From UBA4971 sp029551185 (GTDB lineage Bacteria; Bacillota; SHA-98; UBA4971), in assembly GCA_035593725.1 (NCBI GenBank), contig DAOSZN010000002.1, positions 62,001 to 126,000 of the forward strand: a stretch of 64,000 nucleotides of DNA, in the 5' to 3' direction. This document shows, one piece after another, positions 14,480 to 23,360 of the stretch; the first letter of the stretch is position 1, and each line of letters starts with the position of its first letter. The notes beneath the pieces were generated by a model. That model searched no databases. It saw only the letters and a program-made list of their open reading frames with translations, and was not told the DNA's origin. Position numbers and translations under genes: made by a program.

Positions 14480-16378
14480 ATGAGCTTTAGAGTTGGCCTT
14501 ATCGCACCTTATCCGGATCTGGCTAATCTTGCACACGAAGTATGCAAAGATTTAAATGAGCAAATCGACATCTATGAGGGAGACCTCGGCGCAGGTGTCA
14601 AAATCGCTCAGAAAATGCAGGATCAAGATATGGATGTAATTATCAGCAGGGGTGGGACAGCCCTTGCGATTGAGAAGGCTGTAGACGTGCCTGTAGTCTC
14701 TATCCAAGTGACAGGATTTGATATTGTAAGAGCTATTCACAGCGCAAAGCAATTTCAAGATGTGATAGGCGTTGTCGGTTTTCGGAATATTATCTATGGT
14801 ACAGAGTCTGTTGAAGATATTCTCGGAGTTTCATTAAAATTCATCTACCTTGAGAGTGAAGGCAGTGCTGATGAGCAAATTGCATCGGCAATTGAAGGTG
14901 GTCTTAGGGTTATTGTCGGTGATGCAATTGCCACAAAAATTGCGTCAAGATACGGTGCAAAGGGGGTCTTGATTGAATCCGGAAAGGAAGCTATCGTTAA
15001 AGCTCTCGAAGAAGCTAAACATGTAGCTGCGGTTCGCAGACACGAACGTCAAAGAGCTGAAGAGCTTCAGGCGATCCTGGACTTCGCGTATGAGGGAATA
15101 ATGGCCATAGATCAAAATGGCGTTATCAAGGCTTTTAATCCTATCGCAGGACGACTGTTGGGAATAAGTACTGACAAAGCTCTCGGGAAACATATAACGG
15201 AGGTAGTTCCTGAAATCGGCTTTGACCTCGTTAGGTCAAGCAGACGCTCTGATCTTGGAAGAATCCAACGCATCGGCAATACTGTAATCGTAGGCAACCG
15301 TATCCCTATTACCGTAGATCGCGAGGTTGTTGGGGCTGTCTTCACTTTCCAAGATGTTGTCCGTATTCAGGAAGTCGAAAAAGAGGCAAGGCGTAAACTC
15401 TATCTAAGCGGGCACGTGGCGAAACATACTTTCGATGATATCCTTACAAAGGATGACAATATGTATGGCGCAGTTGACTTAGCGAAGAAATTCGCGGCGA
15501 CAGAATCCACGGTTCTCATTATTGGTGAAACGGGGACAGGCAAGGAATTATTTGCTCAGAGCATTCATAATGAAAGCCGTCGCTCGGACGGACCCTTTGT
15601 TGCCATAAATTGTGCGGCTTTACCTGAGAGTTTGCTGGAAAGTGAACTCTTCGGATATGAGGAAGGAGCATTCACGGGTTCGCGAAAAGGCGGTAAGCCA
15701 GGGCTTTTTGAACTTGCCCATGGAGGAACGATATTCTTGGACGAGATCGGCGACATGTGCATGTCTACTCAAGCAAGGCTGCTTCGTGTGCTTGAACAGC
15801 GTGAAGTTATGCCGTTAGGCGGAAAGCGGATAATTCCAGTAGACGTTCGAGTAATTGCAGCTACTCATAGGAATCTTAAGAAATTAGTAAACGACGGTAC
15901 ATTCAGGGCAGACTTGTACTATCGGCTAAATGTTCTCAATATCACTATTCCGCCACTAAGAGAGCGGTTTTGTGACGTGTCTTTATTAGCTTCTTACTTT
16001 CTCCAAGTTTATGGTGCGGATCTGAAGGAGGCCCCAAAAACCTTTACTGACGAAGCGTTGGAAGTTCTGGAGGGTTATACATGGCCAGGGAATGTTCGGG
16101 AGTTGAGGAATATCTGTGAGAGACTTGCAGTCGCAGTTGACGCCGACAAAATTGCCAGGCATGATGTCCTTAGACTCCTTAAACCCTGTGCAGAGGCGGA
16201 GAAACCTTCCATTCCCACGAACAGTGTTACTGTATCCATAGAAGGTGGATTAAGGCAAATGGAAGAGGAAATCATGCGCCAAGTCTTACAACGAGTAGGA
16301 GGAGACAAGACTCAAGCTTCTCGACTACTGGGAGTCAGTCGAAGCACAATCTGGAGAAGGCTATCCGATAACGGTTGA
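14480..16378 (+). CDS. Sigma-54-dependent activator with PrpR_N, PAS, AAA+ and Fis domains
   Basis: 632 residues. N-terminal PrpR_N sensor domain (about 5-180) of the kind that binds small organic acids; a PAS domain (about 195-300); AAA+ domain with Walker A GETGTGKE (349-356), the sigma-54-contacting GAFTGS loop (396-401), Walker B FLDEIGD near 420 and the R-finger region; Fis-type helix-turn-helix at the end (TQASRLLGVSRSTIWRRL). It should hydrolyse ATP to remodel RNA polymerase-sigma-54 at a -24/-12 promoter. ATG 14480 has AGGAGG 6 nt upstream; ATG 14477 is adjacent but too close. It lies at the distal end of the cluster whose first gene has a sigma-54 promoter, so it is the probable substrate-responsive regulator. 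Confidence 0.92.
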   Translation: MSFRVGLIAPYPDLANLAHEVCKDLNEQIDIYEGDLGAGVKIAQKMQDQDMDVIISRGGTALAIEKAVDVPVVSIQVTGFDIVRAIHSAKQFQDVIGVVGFRNIIYGTESVEDILGVSLKFIYLESEGSADEQIASAIEGGLRVIVGDAIATKIASRYGAKGVLIESGKEAIVKALEEAKHVAAVRRHERQRAEELQAILDFAYEGIMAIDQNGVIKAFNPIAGRLLGISTDKALGKHITEVVPEIGFDLVRSSRRSDLGRIQRIGNTVIVGNRIPITVDREVVGAVFTFQDVVRIQEVEKEARRKLYLSGHVAKHTFDDILTKDDNMYGAVDLAKKFAATESTVLIIGETGTGKELFAQSIHNESRRSDGPFVAINCAALPESLLESELFGYEEGAFTGSRKGGKPGLFELAHGGTIFLDEIGDMCMSTQARLLRVLEQREVMPLGGKRIIPVDVRVIAATHRNLKKLVNDGTFRADLYYRLNVLNITIPPLRERFCDVSLLASYFLQVYGADLKEAPKTFTDEALEVLEGYTWPGNVRELRNICERLAVAVDADKIARHDVLRLLKPCAEAEKPSIPTNSVTVSIEGGLRQMEEEIMRQVLQRVGGDKTQASRLLGVSRSTIWRRLSDNG

Positions 16379-16688
16379 TATAGCAAATATCATCAATTTA
16401 GGCCCTTTCACCGAAAAATACCTCACTGAGCCATAATCCAAAGGTTCCTGTGTCGTTCCTGTCTAAGGGAAAGCGGCAATCAGCTCACTGCATAGGTAAG
16501 CCATGAATGTTGCAAAGAGCAGCGAGGCCTTATGATGCGCAGTTGCTGCTCAAAAAGGTAAATGATATAATTGACTCGCGTTTTACAGGTTCAAGAGAAT
16601 CTATGTAACTGTCCCAACATCGATATCGAACTAATGGGACTTTTGGTTATGTACACGTAAACCTTGCAAAGGAAGAGGGGATAGGTCA
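16379..16688 (+). other. Intergenic region before secA
   Basis: 310 bp without a gene. It contains the secA promoter and, at 16507-16515, ATGTTGCAA, which also occurs in the palindrome before the catabolic operon. A 6-bp inverted repeat (TGATAT/ATATCA) straddles the end of the activator gene but has no T tail. Confidence 0.45.
16543..16571 (+). promoter_or_regulatory. Sigma-A promoter for secA
   Basis: TTGCTG (16543-16548), exactly 17 bp, perfect -10 TATAAT (16566-16571). The leader would be about 110 nt. Confidence 0.65.
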
Positions 16689-19382
16689 GTGCTTGGGTTC
16701 CTGAAAAGGACTTTTGATACAAACGAAAGAGAACTGAGAAGGCTGAGGGCGATAGCGGAACAAGTATCCGCTTTGGAACCCGAGGTTTCCGGGCTATCCA
16801 ACCATGAACTTGCATCTAAGACCTTTGAGTTCAAAACAAGGCTGGATAACGGTGAGACACTGGATGAACTTCTTCCTGAGGCGTTCGCCGTGGTCCGTGA
16901 AGCTGCAGTCAGAGTGCTGGACCAACGTCACTTTGACGAACAGATCATGGGAGGGGTAGTCCTCCATGAAGGGCGAATCGCTGAAATGAAGACAGGAGAA
17001 GGTAAGACTCTGGCTGCGACTCTGCCTGCGTATCTTAATGCCCTGACAGGGAAGGGTGTTCATATTGTCACAGTTAATGATTACCTGGCCAGGCGTGACG
17101 CAGAATGGATGGGTACAATCTATAAGTTCCTTGGACTCAAGGTGGGCGTCATAATCCACGGCCTTGATTATGCTGAACGAAGGGCGGCATATTCTGCAGA
17201 TATAACCTATGGAACTAATAACGAGTTTGGATTTGATTACCTTCGTGATAACATGGTCGCCTCCGAGGACGAGATGGTACAGGGAGAACTTAATTACGCG
17301 ATTGTCGATGAGGTAGACAGTATCCTGATAGACGAGGCCAGAACCCCTCTGATTATCTCCGGACAAGCAGAGGAGTCCACTGATCTCTACCGCCAATTTG
17401 CCAGGCTCATCCCACGGTTGAAGCGAGATGAGGATTATACAGTTGACGAAAAGGCAAACACGGTAGCCTTAACTGACGAGGGGGTCGAGAAAGCCGAGCG
17501 TATGCTGGGGCTGGACAACCTTTCCGATGAGTCTAACATAGAGCTGATGCATCACTTAAACCAGGCGCTGAGGGCTCACGCTCTTATGCGTCGTGACAGA
17601 GACTATATTGTAAAAGACGGCCAAGCAATCATAGTGGACGAATTTACCGGTAGGCTTATGTTCGGGAGGCGGTACAGCAACGGGCTCCACCAGGCTATTG
17701 AGGCAAAGGAAGGCATTAAAGTAGAACGAGAAAGCCTGACCTTGGCCACAATCACTTTTCAGAATTACTTCCGTATGTATCAAAAACTGGCGGGGATGAC
17801 TGGAACAGCAGCTACGGAAGAAGAGGAGTTCAGCAAGATATATGGACTTGATGTTGTCGTTCTTCCTACACATCTTCCTATGATCCGCACCGACCATCCG
17901 GATGTCATCTTTAAGACTGAAAAGTCAAAGTTTGCTGCGATTGTTGATGAAATCGAGGAAATACACAAGACAGGCCAACCTATCCTTGTCGGGACCATAT
18001 CCATAGAAAAGTCAGAGCGCTTAAGTGAAATGCTTAGACGAAGGGGAATTAAGCATCAAGTCCTCAATGCGAAGCATCACGAACGTGAAGCAGAGATAGT
18101 GGCACAGGCAGGTAGGTTGGGGGCAGTGACCATTGCCACGAATATGGCAGGCAGAGGCACAGATATTGTATTAGGAGGCAACCCCGAGTATGTTGCTAAG
18201 CAGAAACTGCGCGCCAAAGGATATTCAGGCGAGGTAGTGGCTGAAGCTGCAGAGCATTTCCCCACGGAAGATCCGGAGGTGCTTCAAGCCAGGAACGAGT
18301 ATCAGGAGCTTCTGGAGGAAGCTAAGGCTGAGTGCAGAGGAGAACACGAAAAAGTCGTAGAGCTTGGCGGACTCTTTATCATCGGCACTGAGCGTCATGA
18401 AAGCCGCAGAATTGACAATCAACTCAGAGGACGTTCAGGAAGGCAAGGAGATCCCGGGGCGTCCAGGTTCTATGTTTCACTGGAAGATGATCTTATGCGA
18501 CTGTTCGGCGGGGAGTTGATAACCGGGATAATGGACCGTCTCGGGTGGGAAGAAGATATGCCCATAGAACACCCGCGAATAGCCCGGTCAATTGAGACTG
18601 CGCAGAAACGAGTTGAGGGACATAACTTCGACATAAGGAAACAGGTCCTTGAATATGATGACGTCATGAATAAGCAGCGTGAGGTCATCTATGATGACAG
18701 GCGTAAAGTAGTTCAAGGAAAAGACCTAAGAAACAGGATCATGGAAATGATGTCCGAGGTGGTCCGAGAAATCCTGGACATATACGCTAACGAGAAGATA
18801 TTCCAGGAAGAGTGGGACCTTCGAGGGCTGGCAGACAAGTTGAATCAGACATTCATGCTTCGACCTCCTATCGGACCTTCTGATCTGGAGGGAAAGGCCC
18901 GCCCCGAACTTGACGACTTTATAATGAACCTTGCTGCCGGATCTTATGAAGCGCGTGAGGAAGCAATTGGCCAAGAACGCATGCGGGTCATGGAGAAACT
19001 TGTCATGCTAAGGATTATTGATTCCAAGTGGATCGACCATCTCCAGGCTATGGATGATCTCAGGGAAGGGATTGGGCTCAGGGCGTACGGGCAGAAGGAT
19101 CCTCTTCTTGAGTATCAAATAGAAAGCTGGCAGATGTTTGAGGATTTAAAAGCCAATATCCGTGATGATGTCGTGGTATGGATGTCAAGGGTGGCTGTAA
19201 GTGATGAACGCGGGGAGAAGCAGCCGAAGGCTAAACGGTTCACCATTAACGCAACCTCCGGCAGCAGTGAAGACGCTGCTCCCAAAGTTGAGCAGCGTCG
19301 GGTGAAAAAGGTAGGGAGAAATGATCCCTGTCCATGCGGCAGCGGAAAGAAATACAAGAAGTGCTGTGGAAAGGGTGTGTAG
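16689..19382 (+). CDS. secA: Preprotein translocase ATPase SecA
   Basis: 897 residues, full length. NBD1 contains Walker A MKTGEGKT near 99-106 and the DEVD box near 206; NBD2 carries the Q-motif-like AGRGTDIVLGG region near 490 and helicase motif RGRSGRQGDPG near 580. The C-terminus ends in the SEC-C zinc motif CPCGSGKKYKKCC (about 880-893), which binds SecB or ribosomes in other species. It drives Sec-dependent export at the membrane. GTG 16689 is used, giving the usual ML(G/A)FL opening, with AGGGGATAGG upstream. The next gene, prfB, begins 5 bp after the stop, the usual secA-prfB pairing in Bacillota. Confidence 0.97.
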   Translation: MLGFLKRTFDTNERELRRLRAIAEQVSALEPEVSGLSNHELASKTFEFKTRLDNGETLDELLPEAFAVVREAAVRVLDQRHFDEQIMGGVVLHEGRIAEMKTGEGKTLAATLPAYLNALTGKGVHIVTVNDYLARRDAEWMGTIYKFLGLKVGVIIHGLDYAERRAAYSADITYGTNNEFGFDYLRDNMVASEDEMVQGELNYAIVDEVDSILIDEARTPLIISGQAEESTDLYRQFARLIPRLKRDEDYTVDEKANTVALTDEGVEKAERMLGLDNLSDESNIELMHHLNQALRAHALMRRDRDYIVKDGQAIIVDEFTGRLMFGRRYSNGLHQAIEAKEGIKVERESLTLATITFQNYFRMYQKLAGMTGTAATEEEEFSKIYGLDVVVLPTHLPMIRTDHPDVIFKTEKSKFAAIVDEIEEIHKTGQPILVGTISIEKSERLSEMLRRRGIKHQVLNAKHHEREAEIVAQAGRLGAVTIATNMAGRGTDIVLGGNPEYVAKQKLRAKGYSGEVVAEAAEHFPTEDPEVLQARNEYQELLEEAKAECRGEHEKVVELGGLFIIGTERHESRRIDNQLRGRSGRQGDPGASRFYVSLEDDLMRLFGGELITGIMDRLGWEEDMPIEHPRIARSIETAQKRVEGHNFDIRKQVLEYDDVMNKQREVIYDDRRKVVQGKDLRNRIMEMMSEVVREILDIYANEKIFQEEWDLRGLADKLNQTFMLRPPIGPSDLEGKARPELDDFIMNLAAGSYEAREEAIGQERMRVMEKLVMLRIIDSKWIDHLQAMDDLREGIGLRAYGQKDPLLEYQIESWQMFEDLKANIRDDVVVWMSRVAVSDERGEKQPKAKRFTINATSGSSEDAAPKVEQRRVKKVGRNDPCPCGSGKKYKKCCGKGV

Positions 19383-19387
19383 CTAAC

Positions 19388-20498
19388 GTGCTCAGTGAGA
19401 TTAAGCCGGTCTTAGCGGATCTTAAGGCCAGAGTGGAAAAGATGAGGGGTTATCTTTGAAATTGACACGAAGTCAGCGCAACTCAAAGACCTTGAAAAGA
19501 TAATGGCTGATCCCGGTTTCTGGGACGAACCTGACGAAGCCAAGAAAACGCTCCAGCGAGCAAGCAGGCTTAAGGAAGACGTTGAGGCTTGGAAAGAAAC
19601 AATGGCCAAAACTGAAGACCTTTGGACCCTTCTGAATTTGGCGATAGACGAAGGAGACAATTCAGTTGAAGATGAGATTGAAAAAGGCGTTGAGTCTTTG
19701 GGAAGAATTGTCTCGGGTCTTGAGGTTGCTCACCTATTAAGCGGCGAATATGATGGTTCCAATGCTATTCTTTCGATACATCCGGGTGCAGGGGGAACAG
19801 AATCTCAGGATTGGGCGGAGATGCTTCTTCGTATGTACCTGAAATGGGCTGAGAAACGCGGGTACGATACAGAGATTACTGATTGCCTGCCGGGAGATGA
19901 GGCCGGAATTAAGAGCGCGACAGTCTTGATTAGCGGAAGGAATGCTTTCGGATACCTGAAGGCTGAAAAAGGAGTGCATCGCCTCGTCAGAATATCGCCT
20001 TTTGACGCTAACGCCAGGCGGCATACTTCATTTGCGTCTGTTGATGTGATCCCGGACATTCCGGAGGATGTGGAAGTTGAGATAGATCCTGAAGACTTGA
20101 AAATAGATACCTATAAGTCGGGCGGAGCAGGCGGGCAGCATGTGAATAAGACTGAATCAGCTGTCAGAATAACGCATATCCCCACCGGAATAGTCGTGCA
20201 ATGTCAAAACGAAAGGTCCCAATATCAAAACAGGATTACCGCGATGAGGATCCTAAAAGCCAGATTGTTTGAGCACCTTGAGGCTGAGAAGGAGAAGAGA
20301 CTCGGTGAACTTCAAGGTGAGCAAAGGGAGATTGCCTGGGGGAGCCAGATAAGGTCATATGTGTTCCAGCCTTACACTATGGTAAAGGACCACCGAACAG
20401 GGATTGAGACAGGTAATGTTCAGGCGGTTATGGACGGCGATATTGACGAGTTTATCGAGACTTATCTCAGATCTCGAGCGAAGATTGGCAAATCGTGA
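19388..20498 (+). CDS. prfB: Peptide chain release factor 2 (programmed +1 frameshift)
   Basis: RF2 is encoded in two frames: 23 codons from GTG 19388 to CTT 19454-19456, an in-frame TGA at 19457-19459, then the main frame from GAA 19458. A +1 slip joins ...MRGYL to EIDTKS..., giving about 370 residues. The main frame has the SPF tripeptide for UGA/UAA recognition (RISPFDANARRHTSF) and the GGQ catalytic loop (SGGAGGQHVNKTES). Annotated from the downstream ATG at 19503 the protein would lose its N-terminal ~38 residues. RF2 releases nascent chains at UGA and UAA. It follows secA by 5 bp. Certain as to family; the frameshift is classical. Confidence 0.96.
19445..19460 (+). promoter_or_regulatory. 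RF2 autoregulatory frameshift site
   Basis: AGGGGT (internal Shine-Dalgarno), TAT, slippery CTT and stop TGA in the canonical arrangement. The base after the stop is A (TGAA) instead of the usual C (TGAC). Low RF2 slows termination and permits the +1 shift. Confidence 0.92.
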
Positions 20499-20511
20499 AA
20501 GGAGTCAAGGA

Positions 20512-21264
20512 GTGTCGCGGTTGAAATATCGCAGACGAGGAGGCACATCCCTTGTTATAATTATTCTTAGCGTTGTCATTGGCATAGCGCTAATCTTTGA
20601 GTTGGCGGTTCCACGCATAATTGAGTCCCGATTGGAAGATGCGATAAGATCAAGCGTAGACAGGATTGAATCTGTCAGAATTCGCTTAAGAACGTTTCCT
20701 GTAATCAGTTTAGTTTCTTCAGGAAGCGTGGATTCTATCAGCATTGACTGCAAAGGCCTTTTCATGGAAGGCCTTAGGGTTGACTCTCTCGTGGTTGACG
20801 CAAGGGACATTCTTGTTCATATGCAAGCCTTGACCGGGGAGGGGCGCTTTGCTCTGTCCCGTGTTGGGCAAGGTCAAGCTGAAGTAGTAATTACTGAGAA
20901 CGATCTCAATAGATATATTCGTGGGCTCGAGGGTGTGCCGGAGTCTGTCCTTGTTGAGTTGAGTCCAGGTCGAGTTACAGTGAGAGGCAGTGTAAGTGTA
21001 GTCGGTATAGAAATCCCTGTGAGTCTTGACGGCACGTTCGTTGCGGAAGGAGGCGGCACTTGGCTCAGGTATGCTGTAGATCATATTCAGGCGGGTAACA
21101 CGACACTTCCTTACACTATCAGTGACGGGTTGTTAAGAGGTCTTGACTTTTCGCTGGACATGACTGATCTTCCTGTTCCTATGATGATTAGTCACATAAG
21201 TATTGAAGATAAAGCCGTGCGCATTATCGGGCGAACGCTGGATGACACGGGAGAGAACACATAA
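20512..21264 (+). CDS. DUF2993 (LmeA-like) membrane-anchored protein
   Basis: 250 residues. A basic N-terminus, one membrane anchor (about 14-34) and an extracytoplasmic domain with the LmeA/DUF2993 look: repeated short beta strands and VVITENDLNRYI near 125. Family members bind phospholipid and in mycobacteria affect lipomannan elongation; in Bacillota the role is unknown. GTG 20512 follows AAAGGAG with 7-nt spacing, 13 bp after prfB. It precedes the DUF5693-csaB-tagA group and may belong to that envelope unit. Confidence 0.75.
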   Translation: MSRLKYRRRGGTSLVIIILSVVIGIALIFELAVPRIIESRLEDAIRSSVDRIESVRIRLRTFPVISLVSSGSVDSISIDCKGLFMEGLRVDSLVVDARDILVHMQALTGEGRFALSRVGQGQAEVVITENDLNRYIRGLEGVPESVLVELSPGRVTVRGSVSVVGIEIPVSLDGTFVAEGGGTWLRYAVDHIQAGNTTLPYTISDGLLRGLDFSLDMTDLPVPMMISHISIEDKAVRIIGRTLDDTGENT

Positions 21265-21299
21265 GAAAAGCGTTCTTCAGATGTAGGCGTTCCGGCAAA

Positions 21300-23360
21300 G
21301 TGGGGTGGGGCTCTGTGACCGGACCCAGGCGTGTAAAGAATCTTTGGGTATGGATATCAGTGGCAGCGGTAATCTCCGCTATCGTTATATTGTGGGGAAG
21401 AGGGCAGGTTGAAAAGTCCAATAATACCGTAGAGTTGGTTATGGATTATAAGGCAGCTAAGGTATTGTGCCAGAACGCAGGTTATCCGTTGGACACATTT
21501 CTTCGAGAAGCGAGAGACAGAGGGCTTACGTCTGTCGCTGTTGGTGAACGCACAATCAAGGACATGGCGGACAAGGGACAAATATTCGTGTTCAGCGGCA
21601 GGCAGATCCTTGAATATGACAGATTAGCGCCTGTAAGCGACTTTGCCCTTAGGCGGATGATAGATGAATCCCGCCTTTATGCAGGCAACTCCTATATATT
21701 CCCCGGAGATGATGCAGTCTTTGAGGACTTAGTCGAAATCCTGCCTGTGAGGCTTGAAGGAGAGCGTGTTTCTTCATTCTCATCTCAACGCTTCGGGACA
21801 TTCCTTGAGACATCAAGAGATGTTCTTGACCTGGAGAAGGTCAATGTCGGGCTGGATCCGAACGAGGCCGATGAAGTGAGAAAAGCAGGGCTTCGTATTG
21901 TTGCGAGGCTCAGAAACTACCCGGGTGCGACTCCTCACAAGATAAGTTACTTCTTCAACCGTATTCCCTACAAGGACAGTGTCAGCCTCATGATATTTGA
22001 GGGCATGGAAGTCCTTGGGTACCCTAACTACCTAAGCGATGTCCGAGATATGATGCTGCTGAATTCCATGGATTTCGGACAAGTGGAATTTGCATCTCAG
22101 ACAGGCGACAGCCGGTTCGCCCGTCTCATGGGTTCCGGCGTGATAAGGGTTCACAGCATTACTGAACGGGAAATGGAGAAAATCCCTTTTGACAAGGCTG
22201 TGGAGAGATTTGCCCGCGCAGCCCGTGAGCGTAACATGAGAGTCATGTATATTCGTCCTTTCCCTGCGGCAAGAGGAGATGCGGAGGCTATTGACAAAAA
22301 CCTCAGTTACATTCAGGCTATTGGTGAGGGGCTTGAGGCATCAGGGTTTTCCATAGGACAAGCCCGGCCGTTCAGGCAGTACACCCCTGGCAGATACCTT
22401 ATTGCGTTAGTTGGCATCGGCATTTTGGGGTTTGCGTTTATCCTGCTTGATACCTTGTTTTCTTTTCCTCCCGCTATCGAGTTAGGCTTGTTCGCGATAG
22501 GGGTCATCCTTTATGTGGTTTTGCTGTCAACCGGGCAGGCAACCTTTGCAAGACAATTGGCTGCGCTCGGTGGGGCGATAGTATTTCCTGTTCTTACAGT
22601 AAGCGGATTGTACGCTAAATCGTTGTGGAGAAGCTATAGCGGTGAGAGTGTTCAGTTGAAGGACGCTATCTTATTGTGGCTCAAGGCTTCAGGTGTATCA
22701 ATTGTGGGCGGGCTTCTTGTCGCAGCCACTCTTTCCAGCGGGAGTTTCATGTTGTCCCTTGATAAGTTCATGGGCGTAAAGGCTGCCCACATCATCCCGA
22801 TTCTCTTTGCAGCTGTCATATGCTGGCGTTATCTCTTAGGATATGAGCAACTTGAGGAAGACTCAAGCCGGGGCGTTCTTGCCTCATTTAGGGACTTGCT
22901 TATGACGCCTCTTTGCATATGGCATCTCCTGGTCCTGGCTGTTGTAGCGTTAGGCGGCCTTGTGTATATTTTGCGAACAGGCAATATCTATCTGGGTCTG
23001 CCAATTCCCCAATTTGATGAGGGAATGAGACGGTTTCTCGAGAATCTCTTGGTGTTCCGTCCAAGGACCAAGGAATTTCTTATAGGACACCCTGCGTTAA
23101 TACTTGCTGCGACACTGGCGCTTTCAGGCTATTTCAGGCTCAGTTTGCCGCTTGCGCTTGTAGGGTGTATAGGGCAGATATCCATGATAAACACGTTTTC
23201 CCATATACACACCCCGATTATGGCGACTCTTCGGAGAACCCTTTACGGATTAATACTTGGCGGGGTGATTGGGATTGCAATCAGCGCAATCTTCATTTAC
23301 GTTCTGAGAAAAACAAAAGTAGGCTCAAAAGTCCCGGAGGAGGAACCCTTTGGAGAATGA
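21300..23360 (+). CDS. DUF5693 multi-spanning membrane protein
   Basis: 686 residues. One N-terminal membrane span (about 14-30), a soluble part of roughly 320 residues, then about nine hydrophobic segments in the C-terminal half. This matches DUF5693 proteins, which in Bacillota are habitually encoded directly upstream of csaB. Its function is unknown; involvement in cell-wall polymer pyruvylation or export is suggested only by that linkage. The start may be GTG 21300 or GTG 21315. The stop overlaps the csaB ATG (ATGA), implying translational coupling. Confidence 0.75.
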   Translation: MGWGSVTGPRRVKNLWVWISVAAVISAIVILWGRGQVEKSNNTVELVMDYKAAKVLCQNAGYPLDTFLREARDRGLTSVAVGERTIKDMADKGQIFVFSGRQILEYDRLAPVSDFALRRMIDESRLYAGNSYIFPGDDAVFEDLVEILPVRLEGERVSSFSSQRFGTFLETSRDVLDLEKVNVGLDPNEADEVRKAGLRIVARLRNYPGATPHKISYFFNRIPYKDSVSLMIFEGMEVLGYPNYLSDVRDMMLLNSMDFGQVEFASQTGDSRFARLMGSGVIRVHSITEREMEKIPFDKAVERFARAARERNMRVMYIRPFPAARGDAEAIDKNLSYIQAIGEGLEASGFSIGQARPFRQYTPGRYLIALVGIGILGFAFILLDTLFSFPPAIELGLFAIGVILYVVLLSTGQATFARQLAALGGAIVFPVLTVSGLYAKSLWRSYSGESVQLKDAILLWLKASGVSIVGGLLVAATLSSGSFMLSLDKFMGVKAAHIIPILFAAVICWRYLLGYEQLEEDSSRGVLASFRDLLMTPLCIWHLLVLAVVALGGLVYILRTGNIYLGLPIPQFDEGMRRFLENLLVFRPRTKEFLIGHPALILAATLALSGYFRLSLPLALVGCIGQISMINTFSHIHTPIMATLRRTLYGLILGGVIGIAISAIFIYVLRKTKVGSKVPEEEPFGE

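Noticed and set aside
3249..16378. Insertion-sequence or attachment-site boundaries around the catabolic island
   Set aside because: No transposase, integrase, tRNA or long direct repeat was found at either end; the shared 9-mer ATGTTGCAA is too short to be an att site.
19503..20498. prfB starting at ATG 19503
   Set aside because: The upstream frame plus the AGGGG-TAT-CTT-TGA signal shows the true N-terminus is made by frameshifting from GTG 19388.
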